64,000 bases of DNA from Paenibacillus ihbetae (GCF_002741055.1 NZ_CP016809.1:2874501-2938500), one strand, 5' to 3'. Shown: positions 17,488-27,207, numbered from the stretch's first letter. Translations and numbers: made by a program. Notes: generated by a model from the sequence alone, not told the origin.

Positions 17488-18330
17488 TCAAAATTCTTCG
17501 TAAGTGCTCGGATCCTGTCCCCACAACCGTCCATCCTCGCGGCTGAAGGATGAAATGACATCCATCTCCTCCGCAGTCAGCTCGAAATCGAAAATATCGA
17601 GATTTTCCTTCTGATGCTGAAGGGAGCCCGATTTAGGAATCGGAATGGCCCCAAGCTGGGTATGCCAGCGCAAAATCACCTGCGCTCCCGTTTTTCCATG
17701 AGCCTCGGCTATTCGGACGATTTGTTCATCCTGCACGATATCATTGCCGCGTCCCAATGGGCTCCACGATTCCGTAACGATGCCATGCTCCCCATCCTTC
17801 TTCCGCTGGTACGCCTGGTCAAAGAAAGGATGAAGCTCCACCTGATTCAAACTAGGTGCTGCCCCGGTCTCTTTAATTAGACGGTCAATATGTTCGGGAA
17901 GGAAATTGCTAACCCCGATAGACCGGATGTATCCGCGTTTTTTGGCTTCAATCATCGCCTGCCAGGCTTCCACGTACACATCCTGCTTGGGATTCGGCCA
18001 GTGGATCAGATAAAGATCATAATAATCAAGATCCGCTCGGTACAGCGACTCTTCGATGGTTACGAGCGCCTCTTTGTAGGCATGGCGGCGGCCCGGCAGC
18101 TTGGAGCAAATCAACAGCTCTTCCCTGGCAACGGAGCTCCGCTTGATGGCTTTGCCGACGGCACCTTCATTTTCATAGTTAAAAGCCGTATCGATCAACC
18201 GATACCCTGCATCCATCGCGGCAGCCATGGCTTTAACGCCTTCTTCGCCTTTCAGGCTATAAGTGCCGAGTCCGATTGCGGGCACCTTCAAGCCGTCATT
18301 TAGCGTAAGCTCCGGAACATTCTGATTCAT
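17488..18330 (-). CDS. Aldo/keto reductase
   Basis: NAD(P)H-dependent reductase of aldehydes or ketones, (beta/alpha)8 barrel, 280 aa. The catalytic tetrad can be placed: Asp in GYRLIDTAFNYENE with its Tyr, Lys in LLICSKLPG and His in LYLIHWPNP. The cofactor segment IPIPKSGS is present near the C-terminus. The strong AAGGAGG fixes the ATG start. It stands alone between the xylanase terminator and the ABC operon on the same strand. The substrate cannot be predicted; the YtbE/YvgN group is nearest by eye. Confidence 0.92.
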   Translation of the reverse strand: MNQNVPELTLNDGLKVPAIGLGTYSLKGEEGVKAMAAAMDAGYRLIDTAFNYENEGAVGKAIKRSSVAREELLICSKLPGRRHAYKEALVTIEESLYRADLDYYDLYLIHWPNPKQDVYVEAWQAMIEAKKRGYIRSIGVSNFLPEHIDRLIKETGAAPSLNQVELHPFFDQAYQRKKDGEHGIVTESWSPLGRGNDIVQDEQIVRIAEAHGKTGAQVILRWHTQLGAIPIPKSGSLQHQKENLDIFDFELTAEEMDVISSFSREDGRLWGQDPSTYEEF

Positions 18331-18441
18331 TGGAAAGCCTCCTTACATAAAGTTGGGTCCTCACTAGTCCTATTATAAACCTCATTCAGGGGACATGACC
18401 CATTCATGATTCAGCTAGCTCCTTTTTGGCGACGGTCTCTG

Positions 18442-19200
18442 TTATATGCCGATGTCCCGCATTTTGGCCGTTACCTTCTCGACCCTGTCGTCCAGCCTCA
18501 TGCCGTTATACTTCGGAAGCGTCATTTCACTTACAATTGCTCCGTCGCGCATAAACATAATCCGTTCTGTCCGTGCCGCCACCTTGGCGTCATGGGTGAC
18601 AAGCATTACCGCCGTGCCTTCGCCGTTAATTTCGGAGAAAATGTCCATAATCTCCTGCGCCGAGGCCGAGTTGAGCGCGCCCGTAGGCTCATCGCCAAAA
18701 ATAATCCTCGGGTTGTTCACCAGCGCCCGGCATATTCCCGCACGCTGAAGCTGTCCCCCCGATACCTGTGTCATGTCGCGCTTCTCGAGCTCTTCAATAC
18801 CTACCCTCTTCATAAGCGCTCTTGCTTTTTTCGTCAGGTCCGCAGTGTTTTTGCGGTTATCCCGTAAGGCTGGAAGAAGGATGTTATCGAGAATGTTCAG
18901 ATTCTTCAGCATCGTCGGCTGTTGGAACACAAAGCCCATCTTCGTTCTTCGAACATCGGATAGCTCCTTCTCCCCCAGCTTCGATAAATCCTGGCCGTCA
19001 ACGACGACTTTCCCGTCGTTAATGCCATCCGTGCCGCTCAGCGCAAACATTAGCGATGATTTCCCCGAACCTGACGGTCCCATTACCGCAACGAACTCCC
19101 CCTCGTTGATATGGACCGAGACGCCGTCAAGAACATTGCGCTTTTCATCACCCTCGCCGAAAGATTTTACGATATGATCACCGACAATCATTTTCTTCAT
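18442..19200 (-). CDS. ABC transporter ATP-binding protein (MacB/BceA type)
   Basis: ATPase partner of the FtsX-type permease just upstream. Walker A GPSGSGKSS, signature VSGGQLQRAG, Walker B IIFGDEPTGALNS and the switch His in LVTHDAKVA are all intact. The ATG overlaps the permease stop by one base (TGATG), giving strict coupling, and AAAGGAG precedes it. Length 252 aa is normal. Such pairs often handle antimicrobial peptides, lipoproteins or cell-envelope signals. Here the operon is headed by its own TetR repressor, which suggests inducible detoxification or envelope response. Confidence 0.93.
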   Translation of the reverse strand: MKKMIVGDHIVKSFGEGDEKRNVLDGVSVHINEGEFVAVMGPSGSGKSSLMFALSGTDGINDGKVVVDGQDLSKLGEKELSDVRRTKMGFVFQQPTMLKNLNILDNILLPALRDNRKNTADLTKKARALMKRVGIEELEKRDMTQVSGGQLQRAGICRALVNNPRIIFGDEPTGALNSASAQEIMDIFSEINGEGTAVMLVTHDAKVAARTERIMFMRDGAIVSEMTLPKYNGMRLDDRVEKVTAKMRDIGI

Positions 19201-21524
19201 CAGGTTGACTCCTTTAAACTATCGGATATTTTGATGTGCCCCGCGCCTGATGTGCCGATCACGGTCGCAATCAGCACCGAACCGATCATCATCAGCGGAC
19301 TGAGCAAATACGCAGACAGCGGATCGACCGTAAACCGAAATGCCGATGCTCCGAAGGTGGAAATCGCAGCGCCCGCAAGTCGCTCTCCAAGCGTGTTCGC
19401 TAGAATGGTGCCGAGGACGATGCCGACAATGAGGACGATGACCGAACGAGATATATACTGCGCCTTCACGTCATTGTCCGTAAACCCGAGCGCTTTCATG
19501 ACGGCAATGGCATATTTGTCTTTGGCCACAAGCATTTTCATAAACAACAGGGTGATTAAGATCATAATTGTCAGCGCAACGACCGTAGCGGTACGGGAGG
19601 CCTTGCCGACAGAGCTTATGGTTGAGCCATAGGTCTGCGCCATATACTCATCGATGTCGGACACCTTGGCATACGCGAATTTCTCCGCATATTCCGAGAC
19701 CTTACGATCGGTAAGAGACGGTTCCGAAAGCTGCGCATAGATCACATACCACATAACGTCTGCCGAATGATCGGCGAACGCTGCCTTGGCGGTTTTGCCG
19801 CCGTTGGTAATATCGGAATAGATGCCGCTTACCGTCAGCTTCCTTTCCTTTCCCTCAACTACCAGCATGATGGATTCTCCGACCTTTTTGCCCAGCTCAT
19901 CGGCGTTCATAGACGAAAGAGCAATTTCATCGTCTGCGGCTGGCGCTTCTCCCTCGGTGTATTCTAAGGGAAATGCGGAATGGTTACCGAGCTCAACGTT
20001 CAGCCTTTCTTCCACCCCGTCCTCCGTTCTTACTTTAAATGCTTTGGTTGCAAGCAGAGAATATTTCGAAAAAGCGTCGTCGCTTTCCATCATGTTCATA
20101 ATTTCAGCGGCTTTCTCCGACATATTGTCGGTCTGCTGAATATCTATGCGCATATCGCTGTTGCCGATCCCCATGTATTGGATGAAGCCTTTGGACGAAA
20201 TCGTATGGTACAGGCTCTGCGGAACGATGACGATAAATGCCGAAATGACCAGTACGGCAAGCAAGGTCGCGTAAAGCTTTTTCCTTGCCAGAACATCCTT
20301 TAGCCCGAGGAATATATTCGTGCTGAAGAGCCTGTTTCCGCTCAGGGTAAACCGTTTGGCGCCGACTGCCTTTTCCTGCGACATACCAAAGCGGATGGCT
20401 TCGGCGGCGGATATGTTCCGAAAACGTCTGAGCACATGATTTACATAAGCCATTATTCCAAGGAGCACAGCCAGGATGCCGGCGATGCCAAGCAGCCAGG
20501 CTAATGAAGAATTGCCGCCTTCCCCCATATGAAGCCGAATATTCTCGAGCAGCCTGTCTTTGAAGGCTAAGGAAAGGGCAAAACCCAGCATACCGCCTGC
20601 CGCCGCTATCGCCGCATACTTCGCAAGATACATCTTCTTGATGTCGGAGATCCGCATCCCGATTGCCTTCATGACGCCGATTTCGCGGTAATCGTCCTCG
20701 ATGTTTGCAAGAAGCGTGAAGCGAATGCACATTAGCGCAATCGTCACGACCAGCACGCTAATGAGAAGAATAACCGCAATGATCATTCCATCGGAGATGG
20801 CGTTAATCATTTTGAACAGCGGGTAGGTTACGGTGGGTCCGTTCGCTTCAAGTCCCTCGGAAGCATAAGCCGCTTCGAATTCGCCTAGCTTTGACAGATC
20901 CTTTAATCGAAACTCAATCAAATACTCTACATTTCCAAGACCTCTAAGCTCCTCGAAATCTTGGGCACTGATCAGAAACCGCTTGGAGGAAGCAAGCGCG
21001 GAATTCATCTGCGAATCTCGAAGGAATCCCGCTACCGTAAACGACTTTCCGCTTACAGTCGCCTTGTCGCCAACCTGAGCGATGCCAGCCTTCATGTAGC
21101 TGATCGGAACATAGAGCTCCCCTTCGGAGACATGGATGACGTTACCGTCCAGATCGAGCAGATAATCAAATTTTTGGCTTTGCACGCTAAGCCCGTTATC
21201 CTGAACGCTATCCGTAAGCGATTGTTCCCCAAATTGAAACTTGAAATTATCTAGATTTAGAAACTCGAGGACCTGATATTCATCCACATCGGGATTCTGC
21301 TCCGCAAAATTCCGAAGGCGTTCGGAATTAACTTCGCCTGCATGCATCTGCAGAAAATGCGGCGTTCTCGCCGTGGTCATCAGTTCATTCAGCGCCCCGG
21401 ACAAATGGACGAAAAGAATAGCCGCAAGGGATACAAGCATAGCTGCTGCGGCAACGAACAGCATGGTTGTGAATGTGACCCATTTGCTTTTAAGCATATC
21501 GTTGCGAATTATTTTGAAATACAT
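19200..21524 (-). CDS. FtsX-like ABC permease (two FtsX domains)
   Basis: 774-aa permease with an N-terminal anchor helix, a large extracytoplasmic MacB-like domain, one FtsX core around residues 240-360 and a second toward the C-terminus, after a second periplasm-like domain. The motif EIGVMKAIGMR and its counterpart AIAVMKALGFTD before transmembrane helices are typical of FtsX cores. It is co-transcribed with the downstream ATPase. Its start lies 16 bp inside the end of a 55-aa membrane protein gene, so at least four genes are translationally chained. Confidence 0.92.
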   Translation of the reverse strand: MYFKIIRNDMLKSKWVTFTTMLFVAAAAMLVSLAAILFVHLSGALNELMTTARTPHFLQMHAGEVNSERLRNFAEQNPDVDEYQVLEFLNLDNFKFQFGEQSLTDSVQDNGLSVQSQKFDYLLDLDGNVIHVSEGELYVPISYMKAGIAQVGDKATVSGKSFTVAGFLRDSQMNSALASSKRFLISAQDFEELRGLGNVEYLIEFRLKDLSKLGEFEAAYASEGLEANGPTVTYPLFKMINAISDGMIIAVILLISVLVVTIALMCIRFTLLANIEDDYREIGVMKAIGMRISDIKKMYLAKYAAIAAAGGMLGFALSLAFKDRLLENIRLHMGEGGNSSLAWLLGIAGILAVLLGIMAYVNHVLRRFRNISAAEAIRFGMSQEKAVGAKRFTLSGNRLFSTNIFLGLKDVLARKKLYATLLAVLVISAFIVIVPQSLYHTISSKGFIQYMGIGNSDMRIDIQQTDNMSEKAAEIMNMMESDDAFSKYSLLATKAFKVRTEDGVEERLNVELGNHSAFPLEYTEGEAPAADDEIALSSMNADELGKKVGESIMLVVEGKERKLTVSGIYSDITNGGKTAKAAFADHSADVMWYVIYAQLSEPSLTDRKVSEYAEKFAYAKVSDIDEYMAQTYGSTISSVGKASRTATVVALTIMILITLLFMKMLVAKDKYAIAVMKALGFTDNDVKAQYISRSVIVLIVGIVLGTILANTLGERLAGAAISTFGASAFRFTVDPLSAYLLSPLMMIGSVLIATVIGTSGAGHIKISDSLKEST

Positions 21525-21676
21525 AAGTCACCCCTATATTCAGGCTCATCTAGATTTGTGCCGGCAAACGGGAGCATGACGAAGAAAAGAAATCCTGAAA
21601 TACCGATCAAGACGATATTTTCCCGTCCCGACCACAACGGAAGAAGCCTCCAGAACGAATTCTCCGGTCTACTCAT
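21509..21676 (-). CDS. Small single-span membrane protein coupled to TetR and FtsX (55 aa)
   Basis: Short gene fitted between tetR and the permease: its ATG overlaps the tetR stop region (ATGAGTAG), with a G-rich site just upstream, and its end overlaps the permease start by 16 bp. The product begins MSRPENSFWRLLPLW and has one strongly hydrophobic segment (ENIVLIGISGFLFFVMLPFAG). Tight overlap on both sides argues that it is translated. Family not recognised; it may modulate the transporter. Confidence 0.6.
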   Translation of the reverse strand: MSRPENSFWRLLPLWSGRENIVLIGISGFLFFVMLPFAGTNLDEPEYRGDLCISK

Positions 21677-22313
21677 GGCTCCCCCCTTCTCCGCCAAACA
21701 TCTTCAACGTGTCCATCAGCGTTCCGCTTTCCGCGCCAAGCAGTCTTTCGACATTGGAAATAAACGCGACCATTCGTGATAACCGCTCCTCGCTCGTCAT
21801 GGCAACCACATCGTCATCAAATACGGTTGTCGCGTAGATCACCACCATTTCCATACACTCATACGGAAACGGTGTATGGAACAGCCCCTCTGTAATTCCC
21901 TCACGGATGATTTCCGTCAGGATCGGGGGGACGCCATTGATAATGACCTTTTGTATTTTTTGATGCATGAGCGCATTCTGCGGCTTGTGAATATGCTCCA
22001 TAATTTCCTGGCTGCTTCCGCCGCTAAGGTTCAGCGCCATCACAACGCGGGTAATCCGCTCAACGACCGGGATGCTCTTGTCCGCGGCAATTTCCCGTGC
22101 CCCTTCCAAGAGGCGGGCCGCATACCGATTGATCAGAGCGTCCATGATATCCTCCTTCGACTTGAAGTGATGATACAAGGTTCCACGCGCAATGCCGACC
22201 TTCTCGAGGAGATCATTGGTGCTCGTTCCGTCAAAGCCCTTCTGACCGAAAAGCTCATCCGCCGCGTCAAGAATTTCGTTTCTGCGTTCCTCTGCTTTTT
22301 TTACAACTCTCAT
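21669..22313 (-). CDS. TetR-family repressor of the FtsX/ABC operon
   Basis: 214-aa regulator with an N-terminal helix-turn-helix (NEILDAADELFGQKGFDGTS, then GIARGTLYHHFKSKEDIMD). The ATG with GGAGGG five bases upstream was chosen; an earlier in-frame start would extend through the promoter. A perfect 6-bp-arm palindrome lies at its transcription start, so it should repress itself and the downstream small protein, permease and ATPase. Effector unknown. Confidence 0.9.
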   Translation of the reverse strand: MRVVKKAEERRNEILDAADELFGQKGFDGTSTNDLLEKVGIARGTLYHHFKSKEDIMDALINRYAARLLEGAREIAADKSIPVVERITRVVMALNLSGGSSQEIMEHIHKPQNALMHQKIQKVIINGVPPILTEIIREGITEGLFHTPFPYECMEMVVIYATTVFDDDVVAMTSEERLSRMVAFISNVERLLGAESGTLMDTLKMFGGEGGSHE

Positions 22314-22334
22314 GGAATCCCTCCATTGACATAG

Positions 22335-22351
22335 ACCGACTGTCTGTCGGT
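22335..22351. promoter_or_regulatory. TetR-type operator
   Basis: ACCGAC-TGTCT-GTCGGT inverted repeat, overlapping the predicted transcription start of the minus-strand tetR operon. Confidence 0.75.
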
Positions 22352-22354
22352 TAA

Positions 22355-22382
22355 ATGATACCATATGCTGGAAGGATGTCAA
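22355..22382 (-). promoter_or_regulatory. Sigma-A promoter of the tetR-FtsX-ABC operon
   Basis: On the minus strand, TTGACA (22382-22377), 16 bp, TATCAT (22360-22355). Confidence 0.7.
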
Positions 22383-22443
22383 GAGGTAGTTTCCTGTCGT
22401 TGGGTTTCGTTCCATGAAGCGTCATTCTTTATCCATTTTAATC

Positions 22444-22478
22444 ATAAGAAAAATCCACAACCGGCATGGCTGTGGATT
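22444..22478 (-). terminator. Intrinsic terminator of the AAA+ operon
   Basis: AATCCACA/TGTGGATT stem; on the minus strand TTTTTCTTAT follows. Its 17 bases ATAAGAAAAATCCACAA are identical to those of the terminator at 27382, which lies on the other side of the AAA+ operon. Confidence 0.8.
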
Positions 22479-22680
22479 ACAGAAGAGGCGAGGGAGCTGA
22501 GCCTCTGTTAGTGCACCCCTATTCTATGGAACCTCGAACTCTCGTGATCGAAGGATGGCTAATTAGTACTTTTATGAAAAATTTGTAGAAAGGAGGGCTC
22601 ATCGATTATCCTATCGATTCAACAGCTCAAATGATTAGCTAAAATGCAGAAGCACACAACGTCTATTGAGCCTTTATTTA

Positions 22681-24234
22681 CTATACTATTACTTTCCGTC
22701 CGCTTGGTCGGTGAGCGCTATGTCCATTCTGTTCATCACTTATTTTACCAGCAGGTACTGCTCTTTCTTTTCCCCAAGTACGTATTGCTTCAATTTGCTC
22801 AGGGCTTGTTTGAGATAACGGAACAACATTTGAAAAAAAGTTTATAAAAGTTTCATCTGTAATTGAATTGTCCCCCTTCACAAATGCTTGCTTCACTACG
22901 TCCCGAACAGCTGCTTCTAAGTCTGCACCTGCAAAGCCATCTGAAATTCTCACCAAATGCTGTAATAAATCGTCTGATATTGTTCTCTTCAACCCTTTTT
23001 CAATATAAATCTTTATGATCTCTTCCCGTTCACTCGCAGTTGGCAGATCCACAAAAAACAATTCATCAAAACGTCCACGGCGCAGCAGTTCAGGAGGCAG
23101 CTTAGACACATCATTAGCAGTCGCAACAACAAAGACTCTAGCAAGGCTTTCCTGTAACCAATATAGGAATTGGCCTACTAAACGAATAGATGTGCCTCCA
23201 TCTCCTCCGTTTGCTGCGCCAGCAAGCCCCTTCTCAATTTCATCAATCCATAATACGCATGGCGCCACATGATCGGCTGTAGATAATGCTTCTTTTAAAC
23301 GATTCTCACTTTGGCCCAAGTACTGCCCATGTATGGTGGATAAATCCAAACGATAAAGTGGAAGGTTCCATAAGGAGGCAATTGCCTTAGCGGACAAAGA
23401 CTTCCCGCACCCTGGAACACCTACTAACAAAATACCTCTGGGAGGACGAATGCCGCGTTCTCGTAAGTCGGCTGTTAATAGTTGGCGGTTAGCTTCAAGC
23501 CATAATTTAAGACCGTCCAACCCCCCAATTTGATAGTCATCTCTTACAATAACTCGTTCAATGCCAGAAATATCGGCGAATATTTTATCTTTGGCATGCA
23601 TTAATTCCTTTAGATCCTCGTTCCTAATACTGCCGTTAGCTAATAATGTTGCGATTACATTTTCTGCCTCGATTTGGCTTATGCCCGCAAGTATCGCTGC
23701 CGCTTGCCTCTCCTCGGCATCATTCCATTCAATTAACATTTCGCTTCGATAAGGGTTAATTTGATCCCTAATAATAATCAACATTTCATCTTCATTAGGC
23801 GGAGATAGGGCAATCGACATGCCGAGACGCTGTAATGGTCCCCAGACTGGATTATTTGTAATAATAACGATAGAACCACCGGTTTCCGTGGCAAGCATTA
23901 CGGCATCTTGTAATTGTCTTGCCATTCGAGTATCATCCTCAAGCTCCTGTACTTCAGTAAAAACAAATGTTTGATTTTGCAGTTGGCCGATTTTTTGCGT
24001 CACATAATCTAAACCGCCTATGACCGAACGGTCCTCATTGAGAAGCCGATTCGTTGTGATATCCCTCATTCCCTGAGATAGTGTATGGTAGCCAATATTT
24101 AAATTTAATTTTGTTGATAATTGAGCAATAAAGTTAAGTGCTCGAGATCGTTCCGCGGTACGGATAGAAATAAAGGGAATTCTAGCTTTCAAATACTGCT
24201 CCATAGTTCTCATACATGTTTGCAAATCACTCAT
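22681..24234 (-). CDS. Ycf46-like AAA+ ATPase
   Basis: 517-aa AAA+ protein. The N-terminal third (about 1-230) resembles a degenerate ATPase domain (RIPFISIRTAERSRALNFI, FVFTEVQELEDD). The C-terminal AAA module has Walker A GVPGCGKS, Walker B VLWIDEIEKG, sensor ATAND and arginine fingers in LLRRGRFDELF, then FAGADLEAAVRD in the lid. This arrangement matches the Ycf46 family, whose biochemical role is not established. Start overlaps the 181-aa gene by 4 bp (ATGA). It is the last gene of a five-gene operon with no recognised function. Confidence 0.85.
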   Translation of the reverse strand: MSDLQTCMRTMEQYLKARIPFISIRTAERSRALNFIAQLSTKLNLNIGYHTLSQGMRDITTNRLLNEDRSVIGGLDYVTQKIGQLQNQTFVFTEVQELEDDTRMARQLQDAVMLATETGGSIVIITNNPVWGPLQRLGMSIALSPPNEDEMLIIIRDQINPYRSEMLIEWNDAEERQAAAILAGISQIEAENVIATLLANGSIRNEDLKELMHAKDKIFADISGIERVIVRDDYQIGGLDGLKLWLEANRQLLTADLRERGIRPPRGILLVGVPGCGKSLSAKAIASLWNLPLYRLDLSTIHGQYLGQSENRLKEALSTADHVAPCVLWIDEIEKGLAGAANGGDGGTSIRLVGQFLYWLQESLARVFVVATANDVSKLPPELLRRGRFDELFFVDLPTASEREEIIKIYIEKGLKRTISDDLLQHLVRISDGFAGADLEAAVRDVVKQAFVKGDNSITDETFINFFSNVVPLSQTSPEQIEAIRTWGKERAVPAGKISDEQNGHSAHRPSGRKVIV

Positions 24235-24776
24235 TTAAATAGCACCCTTCTTCTAGGCTTAAATTGACTAGAATTAGTCTCCTTCTGTTCAATTGACTCA
24301 CGAGCCGCTGCTGCTGGAGCTTGTGTCTGTTGCGGTATCAGACTGTTATGTCTAATCGTATAGGCAAGTTGACCAGTTCGATCATACTTTGCGCTTTCCA
24401 ATAAAGCTTCCTGAGAATCTCCGACATATTTACTGACAACATTCGTCAAAGCTTCCTTTACCTCATTTGGAAATATAGCAAACCGGCACAACCGATAGAT
24501 TAAATTGAATCGGTATCGGGCATTTATAATAGCCGAAATAATTGCTGCTTCTTCACCGCGTGAATGATCTAATTCCTGCTGAAACTGACGAGTTGTATTC
24601 TTTAATTTGAATTCAATAACTTCAAGAGTTAAATCAACAATTTTATCAGCCACACCTGATGTCCATTCCAAACTTCCTTTTTCAAGGACACCGATAATCT
24701 TCTCATCTTCCTGACCAAGATCTTTCAATTGATGTAACAAATGCATCCAATCGGAATAATAGTTTGGAGGATTCAT
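24231..24776 (-). CDS. Uncharacterised helical protein of the AAA+ operon (181 aa)
   Basis: Not recognised. Soluble, predominantly helical by composition, without signal peptide or membrane segment. The C-terminus is low complexity (QQTQAPAAAARESIEQKETN) and ends in a basic stretch KPRRRVLFK. The 4-bp ATGA overlaps on both sides, with the 65-aa gene before it and the ATPase after it, point to stoichiometric production with both. Confidence 0.75.
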   Translation of the reverse strand: MNPPNYYSDWMHLLHQLKDLGQEDEKIIGVLEKGSLEWTSGVADKIVDLTLEVIEFKLKNTTRQFQQELDHSRGEEAAIISAIINARYRFNLIYRLCRFAIFPNEVKEALTNVVSKYVGDSQEALLESAKYDRTGQLAYTIRHNSLIPQQTQAPAAAARESIEQKETNSSQFKPRRRVLFK

Positions 24777-24970
24777 AGTACCTTTGAGCTCCGTCTACGA
24801 ACTAATATAGCTGGCGGATTTAAATCCCATGCAGGGAAGCTTTCTGCTAATGATTGATTTATCGTTTGCCTTTGTAGCTCTTCAATTTTGAGATCCAGCT
24901 TAAGTTGCTTTTGGTCGGCTGGCTCAGTAGAGGAATTCTGGTTAACTGGCTTGGTCCGATTTAATAACAT
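24773..24970 (-). CDS. Small protein of the AAA+ operon (65 aa)
   Basis: Not recognised. The ATG with AAAGGAGTG eight bases upstream was chosen; an adjacent TTG codon is an alternative. Hydrophilic, with a helical middle (QKQLKLDLKIEELQRQTINQ) and a basic end (LVRRRSSKVL). It lies between the coiled-coil membrane protein gene and the 181-aa gene, whose start it overlaps by 4 bp. Confidence 0.65.
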   Translation of the reverse strand: MLLNRTKPVNQNSSTEPADQKQLKLDLKIEELQRQTINQSLAESFPAWDLNPPAILVRRRSSKVL

Positions 24971-24986
24971 CAAAATTTCACTCCTT

Positions 24987-26690
24987 TTAATTTGAAGAAA
25001 TAACGGCTCGTGCAGAATCATAGGTAGAATATGTATATTGCTCGGGTGTAACCTGATCAAGGAGCTCTCTTATATTGCTAGCTTTCGTGTCTTCGTTCGC
25101 ATACTCTCGGCGATAATCAACAATATCACTTAGGGTTGCTACTAAAATTTGTTTGTGGTTTGCGAAAAGCTCCTCATAATTCTGTTCAATTACTTTTACG
25201 TTCCTTTTTACATTCATCAAACCATTTAGGAAAATAATGAAGCAGATTGCTGAAACAATAAATAAAAACAATGTGCTTAAGCCTAAAATAAAGAACCCAA
25301 CACCTGCAACAAGTGCTATCCAATTTTTGATACCAAGTTTGTTTCTTCTCAAGGCATCCTCTTTTTTCAATTGAATATGCTGTTGTAAATCAGTAATCAG
25401 CTCCTCCTCGTTACTCCCGTCCCTTGATATTCCTTGCCAGTCATCTAGTTCAATCTCAATATCAATTGGGACTGAATTGCGGTTTTCGGCAGTTAGATCA
25501 TCATGGGCATGGTTAATCCACTCCTTGGATAATGCTATGGCCAGCTTTTGGGTAGCGACTGAAGCGTTGGATTCTGTAGGATACATGGCGAAGTTTGTGA
25601 GTAACTGGGTAAAGTCAAGTCTCTCCTCAATGACCTTCTCGTTTGCAAACAAATTCTGAGCCGATATTTTATCCCCATCTTCTTTTATGATCAATTCATT
25701 TAGGCGTTCTTCACGTCTTAACGGCAATTCTTCTTCGTCGAATTCACGAACTAAAATGTCAAGCAGTTCGTCTACTGCAAAAGCCAAGTTTTTGGAAGGA
25801 ATAATCTCTTGCGTAAGTATAAAATTGAAATATTGAAAAATAACATCATGCAACTTTGCTCCCTCAAACGAATGTCGGAGTTCTGGCCAAGTTGGGCTAT
25901 ACTTCTGTAAATGAGGAAATTTTGCAGAATCCAGCTTTTCTGTGCGTGACAAGAGCGCTTTCTTCCACTGATCTCGCTGCGTTTCTATAAATCCTGCTTT
26001 TTGCGATAGCTCGTCCAACCAGCTTTTAATTAATAAACCGCATCTTGCTCTAGCCTCCGGACCAAAAATTCCGTTAGAAAAACCATCAATCAAAACAACG
26101 ATTTCTCTCTTTAGCTCATTTGGATCTTGCTGACCAAAATATCGTTCCAGCCAAGCACGACTTGATTGATAGCGACCTCCTCGACGTGTTACCAATGCAA
26201 AAAACAAGGATGTCTTTTCGTCATCTCTTCGCAGAGCTTCAATAACTGCCTTCTCAGCCAGTTCTTTTTTATCACTGAGCCAAGCGGATAGTGCAATTAA
26301 ACAAGGCGCCAACCAATACCGCGGAGCAGCCAGCAGCTGCTCTTCCGATGCATTCTCGATCGTATCCTTACGTACCAAACTGGTGTCGACGGCTTGCAAT
26401 ATTCCAATCGCTCTACGACGAACATCCTCATAGTGGCCGTATTTATTTTCGATCTCTTGTCGAACCTTAACTAATCTCATCTCTGCTAACTGGACATTTT
26501 TGATTAAAGCGTCCTGACGGACATACTCACGAAACTCTTCTGCAAGCAGTTCTAGATCGCTCTTAGTATCTTCTAGTTGTTGTTCTACTGTAGCAACCTG
26601 ATGAGACACTACATTAATGTTGTCGTTAATTGCGCTTAACGAATTTTCTATCCGACTTAGGTTAGCCGTTGAGATCGTTTGATTTGACAT
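24987..26690 (-). CDS. Coiled-coil membrane protein of the AAA+ operon (567 aa)
   Basis: Not recognised as a named family. The N-terminal ~90 residues are strongly coiled-coil (SRIENSLSAINDNINVV, VEQQLEDTKSDLELLAEEF). A long helical middle follows. Near the C-terminus (about 455-495) a hydrophobic hairpin (IALVAGVGFFILGLSTLFLF, then AICFIIFLNGLM) gives two membrane spans and a final ~75-residue soluble tail. No signal peptide, so most of the protein should be cytoplasmic. It is the second gene of the operon and could anchor the ATPase to the membrane; that is inference. Confidence 0.75.
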   Translation of the reverse strand: MSNQTISTANLSRIENSLSAINDNINVVSHQVATVEQQLEDTKSDLELLAEEFREYVRQDALIKNVQLAEMRLVKVRQEIENKYGHYEDVRRRAIGILQAVDTSLVRKDTIENASEEQLLAAPRYWLAPCLIALSAWLSDKKELAEKAVIEALRRDDEKTSLFFALVTRRGGRYQSSRAWLERYFGQQDPNELKREIVVLIDGFSNGIFGPEARARCGLLIKSWLDELSQKAGFIETQRDQWKKALLSRTEKLDSAKFPHLQKYSPTWPELRHSFEGAKLHDVIFQYFNFILTQEIIPSKNLAFAVDELLDILVREFDEEELPLRREERLNELIIKEDGDKISAQNLFANEKVIEERLDFTQLLTNFAMYPTESNASVATQKLAIALSKEWINHAHDDLTAENRNSVPIDIEIELDDWQGISRDGSNEEELITDLQQHIQLKKEDALRRNKLGIKNWIALVAGVGFFILGLSTLFLFIVSAICFIIFLNGLMNVKRNVKVIEQNYEELFANHKQILVATLSDIVDYRREYANEDTKASNIRELLDQVTPEQYTYSTYDSARAVISSN

Positions 26691-26697
26691 CGTTTAT

Positions 26698-27174
26698 CTA
26701 CTCCTTAATTATAGATACTTCTCCGGACCCGGATACCGCACACATCATATTCATATAAACCTCGATGTATTCATAGCCAGGATGCATAGCCAATCTTCTG
26801 GCTTTTTCCATACCGTTGGGTAGAACTTCACCTCGTTTATAATGATTGATAATCTGTAGTCCAGCATCTAGCGAATGGACCTCATAAGGATTTCCCAAGT
26901 AACACTTACTCACAATACCTAATGGAAGTTGATCTGGCGCTAACTCAGGGAATTCACTGGCTATTTGATCAATAAGCTCTTGAACCTTCTCCTTAGTGGC
27001 AACCACACCGCTAACATCAAGTTTGGATATCGCTTCGACAAAGGCGCTCGAGCGTTTTGAGCGCAGTCTTTTTTCTAATGCCATTCCTTCCAAGCGAACT
27101 ACAGCTTGCTGCCTGGGGGCGACATCCAGACTGGTCTCAACCCGTGTATTAAGTCCTAATATCGGTCTCCGCAT
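26698..27174 (-). CDS. First gene of the AAA+ operon, uncharacterised (158 aa)
   Basis: Not recognised. ATG preceded by GGAGG four bases upstream. Soluble; the C-terminal half (LPLGIVSKCYLGNPYEVHSL, GMEKARRLAMHPGYEYIEVYMNMM) looks like a compact folded domain and the N-terminus is basic. It leads an operon with tight spacing (7 bp to the next gene). A perfect palindrome overlaps the likely -10 region upstream. Confidence 0.72.
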   Translation of the reverse strand: MRRPILGLNTRVETSLDVAPRQQAVVRLEGMALEKRLRSKRSSAFVEAISKLDVSGVVATKEKVQELIDQIASEFPELAPDQLPLGIVSKCYLGNPYEVHSLDAGLQIINHYKRGEVLPNGMEKARRLAMHPGYEYIEVYMNMMCAVSGSGEVSIIKE

Positions 27175-27207
27175 AGTACCTCCAAGAACTAGATTTTGGT
27201 TTATTTT

